A stretch of 64,000 nt of DNA from Circinella minor (lineage: Eukaryota > Mucoromycota > Mucoromycetes > Mucorales > Lichtheimiaceae): contig JAEPRB010000023.1 in assembly GCA_016758965.1 (NCBI GenBank), forward strand, positions 124,001 to 188,000. Direction: 5' to 3'. The notes beneath the pieces were generated by a model, which was not told the origin of the DNA, ran no database searches, and saw only the letters and a program-made list of their open reading frames with translations. Below are positions 9,877-20,358 of this stretch, one piece after another (position 1 is the stretch's first letter; each line of letters starts with the position of its first letter). The position numbers and the translations under genes are program-made.

Positions 9877-11712
9877 ATGGCCGCGTCAAAATATAACTTC
9901 AAGGTCACTATTGAAGAGGAAACGAGAAAATTCTCTTTGCCACAAAAATTCACCTCATGGCACACTTTATGCGCAGTATTACAATCCTCTTTTCAAATCG
10001 AAAATTCAAATGAAATCGTGTTATATTATTGTGACAGTGATCATGATGTGATCACTTTATCGAGCGATATGGAGCTTGCAGAATTGCTCCGACAACCAGA
10101 AGCTTCAACCAATATTCGACTATATGGACGACGAAATCAACAAGATAATAATACCATGGCTTGGGTTTTTGCTCCCGAAGAAAATGATTCACAACAACAA
10201 CAATCTATTTACCATGATAACAAAGTGAATCTTGTCGATGATATAATGACAGATATTATCACACCTTCTTCTCGACCTACAACGCCATTTGCTACTATAA
10301 ATAACAATAGCAATTATACTACTACTTCTGAGCCTGATACCACTACAAATATTCCAGTATCTTCAGCATCAACATCTGCACGGGCATCAGCACCAACAGC
10401 ATATACAGAAAACGAAGCTCTTCCTAGTGTTAACTTTACTGCCACATTTGAGCAACTGGGAAAACTTATGGACCAATACAGAGAGGTTATCCAACAAAAT
10501 ACAGAGGTCACGCGAATAATCAGCCAGGTGGCGAGTACAATAACTAGTACGATCTCCACAAATACAAAAATCGACCTGGATCCTTTGGAATCATGGTTGG
10601 CCACTTTGGTACCATCAACTATTTCACCATCAGCTTCTCCATGCACTTCTGATACTTCCAGGAATGCAACACAATCACAATTACGTCGTTCACAAAGCGT
10701 TACATCATCATCACGACCATCCCAAAATGTATCCAATTATCCTACTGACAATTTGTATCCACCTCCAACAGCACCTGACGCTGCTTCATTTTCAGAAGAA
10801 AAAAGGAAAGACGATTGGATTGCACCTCCACCCGAAAATAATTATGGGGATGAAGATGACCGAGACCCACCAAGTTATGAAGATCAATTGCTTTGGGATC
10901 AGCAACAACAGCAACGCCATCATCATTCAAGAATGTCAATGCCCCCACCGCCATTACCAGTGCCTCGAGGATATATGGAGTCATCCTTATACCCTCCTCC
11001 ACCACAATGTACTGGCCCAATATGGGCACGTGTACTGAAATCTGTCGGTTCATCTTTAGGAACTTCATTGGGTTGGAACATGCCTTATAATCCTTCTGCG
11101 GCTCATCATCATCGATATTATTCACCAGCTTTTCACCATCATATGCACCATGGGCCGCCACCTCCCCCACCTCCACCACCTCCACCAATACCAACATCTT
11201 TCCCAATTCCACCTATACCACCCATGGCACCACATTGGGGTAATAATAATGATGATCATCATCGTCATCATCGACATCACTATCCCCATCCCCATCATCG
11301 CAGTAACAATAACATCAATCGACCTTCTTGCTCATCTGAATTCGATCCCGATCTCTATGTTACTAGGCGAGAAGCCATTCTTCAAGATCACCGAGAATTA
11401 AAACAAAAACAACACCAAGTTAAAAAAGAAATGCATCAGTTACGACGGCAACATAAACGAGAAAAGCGAGCTGCTAAAAAAGCTGCACGTAAAGAAAAGC
11501 GTAAAGACAAAAGAAAACAACGACGAGTTAAAAAACAAGGAGGCGAAAAGAATGAAGATGGATATATAAGTGACTCAAGTATTTCATCCGATTCTTCAAG
11601 CTCATCTTCTTGTTCATCATCAAGTACCTCCGAATCGGATGCAGCGGTCCGTAATGATTTAGCTTACAGAGTTGATCGTCTTCGTTTATCCACGGATGAG
11701 AAGAAAAAATAA
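9877..11712 (+). CDS. PB1-domain protein with disordered, His/Pro-rich middle and basic C terminus
   Basis: A single-exon 611-residue protein. Residues about 4-85 form a PB1 domain: a basic strand with Lys (YNFKVTIEEETRKFSL), W-H-T-L-C helix, then the acidic OPCA-type motif CDSDHDVITLSSDMELAEL. PB1 domains pair front-to-back with one another to build signalling scaffolds. The rest is mostly disordered: Thr/Ser-rich, a helical stretch near 190-230, proline runs, His-rich patches, a highly basic probable coiled coil (about 520-580, KKAARKEKRKDKRK) and a Ser-rich acidic tail. An upstream in-frame ATG at 9817 exists, but it would add 20 hydrophobic residues before the PB1 strand, so 9877 is preferred. 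No catalytic domain is present, suggesting an adaptor. The particular partner cannot be told from sequence. Confidence 0.85.
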   Translation: MAASKYNFKVTIEEETRKFSLPQKFTSWHTLCAVLQSSFQIENSNEIVLYYCDSDHDVITLSSDMELAELLRQPEASTNIRLYGRRNQQDNNTMAWVFAPEENDSQQQQSIYHDNKVNLVDDIMTDIITPSSRPTTPFATINNNSNYTTTSEPDTTTNIPVSSASTSARASAPTAYTENEALPSVNFTATFEQLGKLMDQYREVIQQNTEVTRIISQVASTITSTISTNTKIDLDPLESWLATLVPSTISPSASPCTSDTSRNATQSQLRRSQSVTSSSRPSQNVSNYPTDNLYPPPTAPDAASFSEEKRKDDWIAPPPENNYGDEDDRDPPSYEDQLLWDQQQQQRHHHSRMSMPPPPLPVPRGYMESSLYPPPPQCTGPIWARVLKSVGSSLGTSLGWNMPYNPSAAHHHRYYSPAFHHHMHHGPPPPPPPPPPPIPTSFPIPPIPPMAPHWGNNNDDHHRHHRHHYPHPHHRSNNNINRPSCSSEFDPDLYVTRREAILQDHRELKQKQHQVKKEMHQLRRQHKREKRAAKKAARKEKRKDKRKQRRVKKQGGEKNEDGYISDSSISSDSSSSSSCSSSSTSESDAAVRNDLAYRVDRLRLSTDEKKK

Positions 11713-11927
11713 AATTTTCATATGCCTAGTTTGTCATAAATTCATGAATAATAATAATCTAAAATAAACTCAGTTCTTTTTAACACTTAATCAGCTGCTT
11801 TTTCTAAAGTTCATTCGTTCTTTACAAATTGTGATTTTTTTTTCTGTTTCTCTTTTCCTTCCTAATCTTTTTAACATATTCACACACTTAAAAAATCACA
11901 ACAAGTTCAATTTATTATTTCATTACT

Positions 11928-12323
11928 ATGCTCAGATTCCCTAAAAGTGGTTCATCGTCATCGTCATGGCAACGAAGTGACTCAGTGATTGATGTTTTGT
12001 TGCCGCGTTACTACGAAAACGAACTTGATACAGATCACTTCCAGGAGAGTCCTTGTCGATCTAAAGAGCTTGAACATGATGATGGTGACACGATGTATGC
12101 TGAAGCATTATTGAACTCTGATTTTCTTGCTTGGTTGAATAGTGACGATACCAATACTTCGACAACAGCATCGTCTTCTTCTTCAACAACAGCAACTTTA
12201 TCATCTACATCGACTGCTTTGGAACGGCTACGTATGCTTGTAGCTCATGCATCACCAGCACCATTACCACCGCCCACGTTCCATCATGATTCCAAAGGCA
12301 AGGGAAAAGGGAGACAAACATAG
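11928..12323 (+). CDS. Small Ser/Thr-rich protein of unknown function
   Basis: A single-exon 131-residue frame in the same direction as, and 215 bp after, the PB1 gene. It has a mixed, protein-like N-terminal half (…SVIDVLLPRYYENELD…, …YAEALLNSDFLAWLNSDD…) followed by Ser/Thr repeats, a short helix-like LERLRMLVAHA and a basic tail GKGKGRQT. No signal peptide or membrane segment is visible and I recognise no family. The acidic/aromatic FLAWLNSDD region could be a short interaction motif. Coding-like composition and a CT-rich leader support a real gene, but it could also be one exon of a longer gene. Confidence 0.5.
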   Translation: MLRFPKSGSSSSSWQRSDSVIDVLLPRYYENELDTDHFQESPCRSKELEHDDGDTMYAEALLNSDFLAWLNSDDTNTSTTASSSSSTTATLSSTSTALERLRMLVAHASPAPLPPPTFHHDSKGKGKGRQT

Positions 12324-12367
12324 AGGGAAAAAAAAGCACATGTTTATTTTTTCGATTATGCTACAAC

Positions 12368-13722
12368 TTATATACCACGATTACAATAATTTATTTTAAG
12401 CAACACCAACGAGCACAAATTTATCGTATAGAGGATGAACCCAAGACCATATCGTTGTCGACCTCCTAATAAAGTAGTACCATCACTAGTAATCGCTGTT
12501 TTCTTCGTTTCCGATGTCGGTATTCGGGTTGCTTCGGGTGGTAAGTCAACTTCTTGACTTGCGGATTCCGGCGGCATTGCTTGGAGATAATCCATTATAC
12601 CTAAAAATGATTTCCACATAAAAAAAAATGTAAATAAAATTGTTATTTGGATCATCAAAGTGAACTATAATTTTTTTTTTCATTTTTCCTCTCATTGTAA
12701 TTTTTGATTATGACAACCATCCACCCCTTCTCATAACAAGAAAATAATAATAAAACTAATATGTATAACATACCCCGGATATTGCAGGGCTGCTGAGTCT
12801 TTGAACATTTTGCGGGAGCGGTTGTATTAAAACCCGTTTCAGGGTCCGTCATACTTGAATTAAAAAACGCAGTAATGTTTAGAACTTCAAAAATAGCGTC
12901 TTGCTCGGGTGGTCCTTGGCTGAAATTTGGGTTTCCATCCGACCAATGGTTAAACATGAGTCTACCAGGTAAACTAGGAATATTCGTTGTCATACGTCGC
13001 GCTTCAACACCATCAACATAAAATATACATAAATTAGGCGACCAGTCAAATCGAAACTCGTGAAATTCCACCGTTGGATCAAATTCCAAATGGTGATTGT
13101 CATGGGTCAAATGACTTGCTCGACCATTCTCCAAAAGACCCGGATGGATAGCAAAATATGATTGTGGAGGTGAAACGGAACTCAATATTTCAATATCAAT
13201 TTCTTCTTGTGTATTATAAATATACATTGCAGCCACGGTACCGGGGATTTTGGGGGTTTTGATATAACTTCGGAACGAGCCATACAGATAGTCATTGCGT
13301 TGAGTACCAAAACCAGCACATCGCATGATAGTCTTATTATTAATGTCCTTGCTGACAGTGACAGCTAATTGTAAGCCACCCTCATCCGAAGGGTTCAACC
13401 AGACATTTTCACTTGTAAAAGTGCGATCCAAAGTGTTTTCATACTTTGCTTCAATGTTATATTTGGCGACCCAAATGTCATTGAATTTCTTGGTATTATG
13501 CCATGGTCTGAAATCCACGTGCCACATGTCACTCCATACATTGTCGCTTTTACTGAGATCAGTGTCATCGTGATCAAGGTATCCGCAATCGCAAGAATCT
13601 GTAAAAGTGACACCATATTGCGATTTTAGTTCACTGTCACCATTTACCCCCTCGTTTCCTTTTACAATTGTTGATTGTGTTAGCGTTGTTAATATAAGAT
13701 TGGTAAATAAGAATAGTTTCAT
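12368..13722 (-). CDS. Secreted or wall-anchored glycoside hydrolase family 16 enzyme
   Basis: Two exons (13722-12774 and 12600-12368, intron 12773-12601, phase 1) give 393 residues. The N terminus MKLFLFTNLILTTLTQS is a signal peptide. The upstream ATG at 13791 would place a basic stretch before it and is less likely. The GH16 fold is indicated by the conserved N-terminal CDCGYLDHDD region, the WSDMWHVDF segment and the catalytic motif EEIDIEIL, which carries the nucleophile and acid/base glutamates. FHEFRFDWSPNLCIFYVDG follows, as in other GH16 proteins. Family members cleave or transfer beta-1,3(4)-glucans or related wall glycans. The C-terminal exon ends in a hydrophobic run (GLGFILYTINLCSLVLL), possibly a GPI-anchor signal or membrane tail. 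It is divergent from the CCCH zinc-finger gene. The exact glycan specificity is not readable. Confidence 0.88.
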
Positions 13723-14219
13723 TCTTCTTTGTACTTTTTTTTTAATAGTTGTAATAAAAAGAATAAAAAGACCGACAAGGGAAAAAAACAATTCATATTA
13801 TTTTTTTGTTTTATTTTGTGATTAGTGAATAAATTGTTTGTTATAAATATTCTCCTTGTGAATTTGTTTGTTTTAACATAAAAGACATATATGTACTCAT
13901 ACATTTCTGGGTTGTCAAGGAAAGGGGTATAAGTGATAATTATGCCAACTCCGAAGACAGTTGGCTGGGCCACGCACAGACCAAAAGGGGGTCCCAACTT
14001 TTGGTGAGTGATTTACATTAAAAAAAAAAACAAGCCCATACACTTTTCACGTGTCTTTACTTTTCTTCTCTTTTTTGTTCTTTTTGTTAAAAAGTCAATT
14101 GTCAATTTTTTTTCTTTTTCCTCTTTTTTCTTTTTTTTTTTTTGTTTTTCTTTTTAACTTTTTTTTTTTGGTTCGAACCTTGAAAATAATACAATAAATA
14201 AATAAATATAATATTTTTA
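13723..14219. promoter_or_regulatory. Shared divergent promoter region (GH16 / CCCH gene)
   Basis: The two start codons face away from one another across 497 bp. The region contains long T-runs (14100-14170), an AATAAATAAATA leader just before the CCCH ATG, and a perfect 7-bp inverted repeat GCCAACT…AGTTGGC at 13944-13965 with an 8-nt spacer. A GGCTGGGCCACG stretch follows. The inverted repeat is the best candidate for a factor-binding site. No consensus is assigned. Confidence 0.45.
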
Positions 14220-15724
14220 ATGCAACAGGAGCCATCCGGGGACTCTCGTTCCGAAAGTGGTCAATCCCGACCGCCTCCGCAGCATCATCATCATCACCAT
14301 CATCGTCGCAGTGGCAGGAAACGATCAAGAAGAAGTAAAGGTAGTACAATTTTTTTGTTCATCAAAAAAGGCTAAAATAAGAAACACTTATTTTATTTAT
14401 TTGTTAAAAGAAAAAGAATCATCAACATTTAATTATAAAAATATTCCACAACATGAAGGCAAGCAAAACACCAAAGAAGATGATAATTCGAGACGAATGC
14501 GATCACTCTCTTTATCATCAGTAGCGTCATCCAATCGCAAAAAGAACAATAATGGAAATAACAACAACAGTGGTACCAATAGTGAAAACAAAAAAACAAC
14601 GACTGATCATCGGCGCCATTCCGAACCTTCTGGATCACATGTTGGTGTTGCAACCTCTGATACAACGACAACAGTAGCTACACAGCCAGCCGCTATGATT
14701 TCTTCATCAGCGAATGCAGATAAAAATCAACGTTTATACAAGACCGAACTGTGCCGAAATTGGGAGGAACTAGATCATTGCAGGTTAATTTACTTTTTTT
14801 TATATCTTCGTATACATTATACTTCTGTTGCTTATTTTATAATCAAACCACTGTCTAATTTTTGTGTATATAAAATTATTTTGCTTTTTTTAAAACTAAA
14901 TTAGATATGGTAACAAATGCCAGTATGCACATGGTCTTGACGATTTACGTGATGTGGAAAGACATCCAAAATACAAAACACAAATATGTCGAACCTACTG
15001 TCAAACTGGAACTTGCCCTTATGGTGCTCGCTGTACATTTCGGCATCACAATAATAACGATTCAGTTCCTGTTATCACAAGTAGCAGTTCAACTTCCACA
15101 ACACGTAATCTTTCTTCTGGTAGTGTTGTTGCACTACCATCTCCCATTTTACCAGAAGAAAAAGCGCAGCAAAAACAACAGTTAATAACAAACTCCTCCT
15201 CTATAGCGAAAATAACCCCAGCACCAATTGAGCCATCGGTAATACCAGAAACAACGATAATGACAGATGCTGTAGCGCCTACTGTTTCTCGAGCGCGCAG
15301 TTGCTCGTTATTACTACAACATCTTCAACATCAAGAACAACAAAGACAACAATATCAAGAGCTCGTACAGCAACAAGAAAAATCACGACAGAAGTCATCA
15401 TCTACGCTACTGCAACAACGACGTCGACAAGAAAATGATGATTCATTATTACCAAATGATGCAGAAAGTTTGTTACCGCCAGGTTTATTGACTGATGATC
15501 TGTCTTCTCCTACATCACCATTACCATATCCTCCAATTCCATTAGCATCTTCTTCTTCAACACAACAAAGTCAACCATCTTCCTCTTCTACTTCTCATCC
15601 CCATACAACAAACGCATCTTATTCGGCATCTCCTCCATCACAACGTGCCTCATTATTATTATTCCCATGCTTTTCATCTACATCTTCTTCAGGAGGGTCA
15701 AGTATTTGGACTGCTTCTCTGTAG
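14220..15724 (+). CDS. Tandem CCCH zinc-finger RNA-binding protein (TIS11/ZFP36-like)
   Basis: Three exons (14220-14340, 14411-14783, 14905-15724) give 437 residues with both joins in frame. The tandem zinc-finger domain is split by the second intron. Finger 1 begins YKTELCRNWEELDHCRYGNKC and is followed by QYAHG. Finger 2 is YKTQICRTYCQTGTCPYGARC followed by TFRH. Each fits C-x8-C-x5-C-x3-H with the R/K-YKTELC lead-in typical of TIS11 proteins, which bind AU-rich mRNA elements and promote decay. The N terminus has a His7 run and basic patches. The long C-terminal part is Ser/Pro/Gln-rich with a Gln-rich helix near the middle. The start at 14220 is preferred because the frame before 14411 otherwise reads through intron-like sequence. 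The first join (AAAAG acceptor) is the less certain one. Confidence 0.88.
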
Positions 15725-16247
15725 AAAACGACAAAAAACATATATTTTGCTAAAGTATTTCTCACATTACCCATTCAAGCCTCATTATATCTTCTCTTGC
15801 ACAATGACAATAACAACAAACAAGGTATACCACCTCCAATTTGCACATATTAACATATTATATATTATTCTTCAGTCCCCTTATTCCCAAAACCCTATAT
15901 CTTTCTTTGTTGCTGCTGTTATTCCAAACAAAAACTTCGTTTTTTTTAACATAACAACACAGCATAAAAAACACGCACATATACATAGTCAGTTCTTATG
16001 TATGTCCGTAATCAATGACTTTTTTTTTCTTTTTTTTTAATAATAATTATAGCGATTAATTTGAATGACATGAAAGAAAAAATTAAAGGAAAAGAATAAA
16101 TAAATAACTTTGATTTTCGCACAACATATACATTCTTATTTTTAATATTTACATTTGTTTCTTCGTGAAGATAAAAATGTTTCTGTGTGAATATCTCAAA
16201 AGTCAATTCCTATCCCATATGTTTAACAGGTTAATAATTAATTATTG
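15725..16247. other. Convergent 3' flanks of the CCCH and Sds3-like genes
   Basis: AT-rich, with no coding signal beyond low-complexity frames. It probably holds the 3' UTRs and poly(A) sites of the two convergent genes. Confidence 0.5.
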
Positions 16248-18243
16248 TTACGCTGCAGCAGTTTGTCGTTTCAATCCCTTCATGACAGCAAATTCTTGAT
16301 CAAGATCATCTTCTTCTCTTTGTGGTATTGGTCCATTTATACTATACATGTTACTTGGTCGATCTATCATAATAATCATACGATTAGCTTTTTGCATAAA
16401 AACATATGTGTGTATGTATCTGTATGATAATTATATATAAATAATAAGAAGTTTACTTTGTCTTCTTCGGGTGTTTTCATGCCGTGATGGTGAGGCATTG
16501 GTGGAACGATGATCAAAATGATGACGTTTTCGTAAATTACGTTTTGAATTATTTACACGATGATAAGCTTCCCTAAATAAGTCCTTAACATCAAAGCCAT
16601 TATCACGATCTTCTTTCACTTGTTGCCGTCGATCTATAATGGCAGCAACAATTGTATCGTGAAGATTTTGGCGTTCTAATTCATAATCCTGCTCAGCCGC
16701 ATTCACGTCGGTTTCATAACGTCGTTTAAGTCCCGACACGTGATACTCCATCAAACACTGGGCATTGAAGATCGCCTCTTCACGCTGCTTTTCTAAGTCC
16801 GCTATTTCTTCCATAAACGCCTCGTGGGTCCCTGTATAACCAAACAAGTTTTTTTTAACATACATGTAACTTTCAACTTTAAATTTGTTTTATATATAAA
16901 TATAAATAAGAGCCTTTGCTTATATTATTTACCTTCTTGTATGCTGCGTAATTCTTCCTGTAAAGATTGTAATTTATTATGATAGATACTATAAAGATCA
17001 TTAATAATTTTTTTCTTTTTTTTTATTTGATTTGGAAACAAGGGGGAGAAAAATAAATTCTATCTTTTTTTGGGGGGAGTTATGAATATATATATATATA
17101 TATATATATATCAAAAGAAGGAATTGAATTGAATTGAATTGAAGGAAGAAAATAAAAATGATCACTTCTTTTAATTTACTTACACAGTACTATGCTCGAG
17201 AAACTCGTTATTCATTGTAGTCAGCAGATCATTACATTCGCGCAAGCTACGCATTTTTTTGTTTTGATGCGTTTCCGACGACTTGCCGCCCTGGTCATCT
17301 GTTGATAATATTTAAGATATAATAATTATTATCATGGAAAATTTATTTTAATTCCCCCAAAAAATACATATAATTATGAAACTTTATATCAATTTCCTTT
17401 CTTTTTTTCACTCGTTTTATTTTTATCTTCTGTTGTTTAATTACCTTGATCCCATTGTGATTCATATTGTGAATGGTATGGATCATAATCATAATTAAGA
17501 TCATGACTACTAGCAGGATGAAATGATGATGCTGCAGCTGAAGAAGAAGTAGATGATGATTGTTTTTGCTGTATTGATTGTTTTTGCTGTTGTTGAGGTG
17601 GAGGTGTTGGGGCATGCCATACCGATGATGTTGCTGGTGGGGTTTCTGGTCGTTGCTGAGATATGAACGGTGATGTCGTTGCTACTATAGTTGCTAGAGG
17701 CGCGTGATGTTGTGTCAACTGTTGTGGCTCGTCACGCCACTTGGGCGGCAATGGACGAAATGAAGTTGTTGATGAGGTGGGTGGAGGTTGTTGCTGATGC
17801 TGGATTGTTTGTGGAGGTGGAGGTGGTGGAGGTTGTGCTTGAATTTGTTGTTGCTGCTGTTGTGTTGAAGGTGGAGGTTGAGTATGTGGAACAACAGCAG
17901 AATGACCAGGATAATAAGGATGTTGATAGTTATAGTCTGAACTAGCATACATGAACGGGATAGGAGGAGGTAGCACAGGCGGAGGAGGCGGCATAGAAGA
18001 AGAACTTGAAGAAGACGAAGGCGTTGGTGGTGGGTGTGGTGCTGGCGAAGAATGGCGTGGAAAGTATGGACGATCGCGAGGTGGTGTACCAGAGGAAGTG
18101 TCATGACGATACTGATTTGAAATGGGATTACTAGTAGAATTGTGTTGTGGTGGTGGAGGTAATCCCGATGGTGGTCCCGCAGGTGCAGGTAATCGCGCAT
18201 CAGCACCAGCCTGAGCAACGATATAACCAAACTGTGGCAACAT
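16248..18243 (-). CDS. SDS3: Sds3-like subunit of the Sin3 histone deacetylase complex
   Basis: Five exons (18243-17445, 17298-17184, 16988-16933, 16831-16457, 16387-16248) give 494 residues, all phases consistent. Residues 1-265 are a Pro/Gln/Ser-rich disordered region. After it comes the Sds3/BRMS1-type coiled coil: …LQEELRSIQEGTHEAFMEE, then LEKQREEAIFNAQCLMEY, then a long Glu/Arg-rich helix ending IIDRRQQVKEDRD. The C-terminal exon, PQREEDDLDQEFAVMKG, is like the tail of this family. Sds3 proteins bridge and stabilise the Sin3-HDAC co-repressor in the nucleus. The family call rests on the coiled-coil pattern and the overall order. The ATG at 18243 follows a CA-rich leader, but an additional upstream exon cannot be excluded. 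Confidence 0.85.
17091..17111. repeat. (TA)n microsatellite in an Sds3-like gene intron
   Basis: An uninterrupted TA dinucleotide run lies in the intron between the second and third exons, followed by a short GAATT tandem repeat (about 17120-17142). Confidence 0.8.
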
Positions 18244-18727
18244 AAAGAAAAACTCAAAAAAGTTGGTTTGAAAATAGAAAGAGAAAAATAATAGGAGGGG
18301 AAAGTTTTTTTTTGTGCTAGTTGTTTATAATTTATATTAAAAAAATTTAAGAAATAAAGGAAAAAAAGCGAGAGAAAGGAAAAAAGAAGAGAGAGATATA
18401 TCAACTACCCACACAACGGAAGGAGTTCAGAAAAAAAACAGAACAAGAGAGGAAAGGAGGAGTGGTTGTTGCTTTCAAGCGGTACTTTTTTATTTTTCCT
18501 TTCAGTTTTTTGGTTCGTCGCGGTAACCAAATTGGGGGTGGAACACAAAAGTGTTTTTTTGGGGGAGTGTTACGCCAGTTGCACAAGAATTCTGTTTTTT
18601 AACATATCACGGACCATGTAAAATTATAATGTGTGGAGTAAAAAAAATTATGTGTATGTGATATATATATTTAGATGTGTTATATGAACATTATTATTTA
18701 TATTATTATTACTATGCAAAATATACA
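18244..18727. other. Intergenic between SPF30-like 3' end and Sds3-like start
   Basis: Purine-rich on the plus strand at 18340-18460 (pyrimidine-rich leader for the Sds3-like gene), then AT-rich 3' flank of the SPF30-like gene. No gene is seen. Confidence 0.5.
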
Positions 18728-19783
18728 TCAATCTTCTTCATCTTTATTCTCATTATATAAATGCTTGCCTCTTTGTTGGAACGACGTCATTCCACGACCA
18801 CTACCAACGACGCCCACTAATATAAATATATATAAATGTGTTGCTTAGTAACAAAAAAAACATAATATATCCCATTATCACATCCTTAATAAACACTATA
18901 GTAGTAATATGGACATCCTTTCAACTAATTACAAATACACGCATGCACGATAATGTCCTAGCTATTATTGATAAATAACAACATCATTCCATCTTTCTCT
19001 ATTTTTACCTTTTCCTGAAGGATTGTCTGGAGTTTTAAAAATACTCTTCTTATTAATTGGTGCTGCTGACATTTTCTTCTTTTTCTTTTTATTATCTGCA
19101 CCTGATGCAAAATTCAACCACGCATTCTTCTTGACTTCAACTTCTGACACTTTTTTCTTTTGTTGAAACTTCTCCTTCCTGCCCTTTTTTGCTGGTGGAG
19201 GCTGATCTTCTTCTGAAGTTTGATTTGTGGTTGCCGCTGCTGTAATCGTTGGCCCTGCAGATTTAGAAGTAGAAGCAGCAGCTGTAATAATTGCACTATT
19301 ACCACCTACATCTTCAAAGATACCTTGACGTTTCTTGTTATCCAATGCTTTGACATCTTCTGCTTTTACCATTTCAGTATCTGAATATCCTCGAAACGAA
19401 ACTGAAAATACTTGATCAGCTCCACCGATCGCTGTAATTGTTGCACGATAAAACTTTCCATCACCTGACCAGCGTGCCATGACATCTTGACCTACTGAGA
19501 ATTGATGTGTTTTTAAAACAGGTGTAGGTGACGATGTAACGGTTGATAATGGCCTTTTTTCTCCTTTTGATTGGCTACTACTAGTGACAGGAGAAACGGG
19601 TGTCCTCGGACTTTGCGATGTTGACTTCTTTTGCTGCTGTTGATCTTCTAGTTGTTGTGTCAATGAAATCAATTCTTTTAGATCGTGCTGTAATTTTTGT
19701 AATTCTTCATTATATGGATCTTTGGATAATGCAAGTTCTACTTGTTCCAATTGATATAGGTATGATTCACTGTCATCACTCAT
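18728..19783 (-). CDS. SPF30: Tudor-domain splicing factor (SPF30/SMNDC1-like)
   Basis: Two exons (19783-19009 and 18816-18728) give 287 residues. An N-terminal helical region (YQLEQVELALSKDPYNEELQ) is followed by a Tudor domain at about residues 95-145: VGQDVMARWSGDGKFYRATI, then VSFRGYSDTEMV. The aromatic cage positions W, Y, F and Y are present. Tudor domains of this family bind symmetric dimethyl-arginine on Sm proteins, and SPF30 helps tri-snRNP join the pre-spliceosome. The C-terminal end matches the family: KKSIFKTPDNPSGK joined by the intron to VGVVGSGRGMTSFQQRGKH. The unspliced reading would end in an unrelated tail, which supports the intron. A basic Lys-rich linker is probably the nuclear signal. 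Confidence 0.9.
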
Positions 19784-20264
19784 TATATTTTTGTTATATA
19801 GTAAGAGGGCTTAACAGAGTTTTTTTTTTTTTTGGTATATATATATATAAAAGGCACACAGGAAGCAGTTTACCTGAGAGAGTTTCGAAAGAGAGCAAGA
19901 AAGTGACTTGTTATATAATTTTCAAAACGAATGCCGATTTTTGTCCACACCAAATCGGACTGCTCTCCAAAATGCAAATGGGTCATGCAAATGGGGGAAG
20001 CAGGAATTCAAAATTGAAGCTGTACAAAAAAAAACTAAGTCTTCATTATTCAGTTTGACTTAGACAAAAAATTATGTAAAACTTTCTTATTGAAATGCTT
20101 CAACAAAGTTTTCACTTATTCAAAGCTCTCGAATTATCACAAAAATTTTTAACAAAGTGATTTGATGTATATCATTCAGGAAAGTATAAGTGGGTTCTTT
20201 ATTTTTATTGTATTTACATATTAAAAGTGAAGTGATTAAATTGTCTTTAATTATATATTATTAT
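19784..20264. other. Intergenic between SPF30-like gene and the MULE transposase
   Basis: This contains the SPF30-like promoter (AT-rich, a TA run near 19838-19850). A terminal inverted repeat for the MULE on this side would be expected here, but I could not find one matching the repeat at 22807-22908. Confidence 0.5.
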
Positions 20265-20358
20265 TTATTTTTGTTTTCTAACTGCATTTCTTGGATCTAT
20301 CACGTTCTGTAAAATATTATTCAAATTTTGCGTTGCTTGATTACATTCTTCTAATTGA

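Noticed and set aside
10314..11212. Two minus-strand frames of 140 and 156 codons
   Set aside because: Both are antisense to the PB1-domain gene, where biased Ser/Pro/His codons keep the opposite strand open. No motif.
14168..14182. GGTTCGAACC resembling a tRNA T-arm
   Set aside because: No acceptor stem, A-box or anticodon arm can be fitted around it. It lies in a T-rich promoter.
17715..18404. 229-residue Leu/His-rich frame on the minus strand
   Set aside because: It overlaps the Sds3-like first exon in another frame. It is an out-of-frame reading of Pro/Gln codons.
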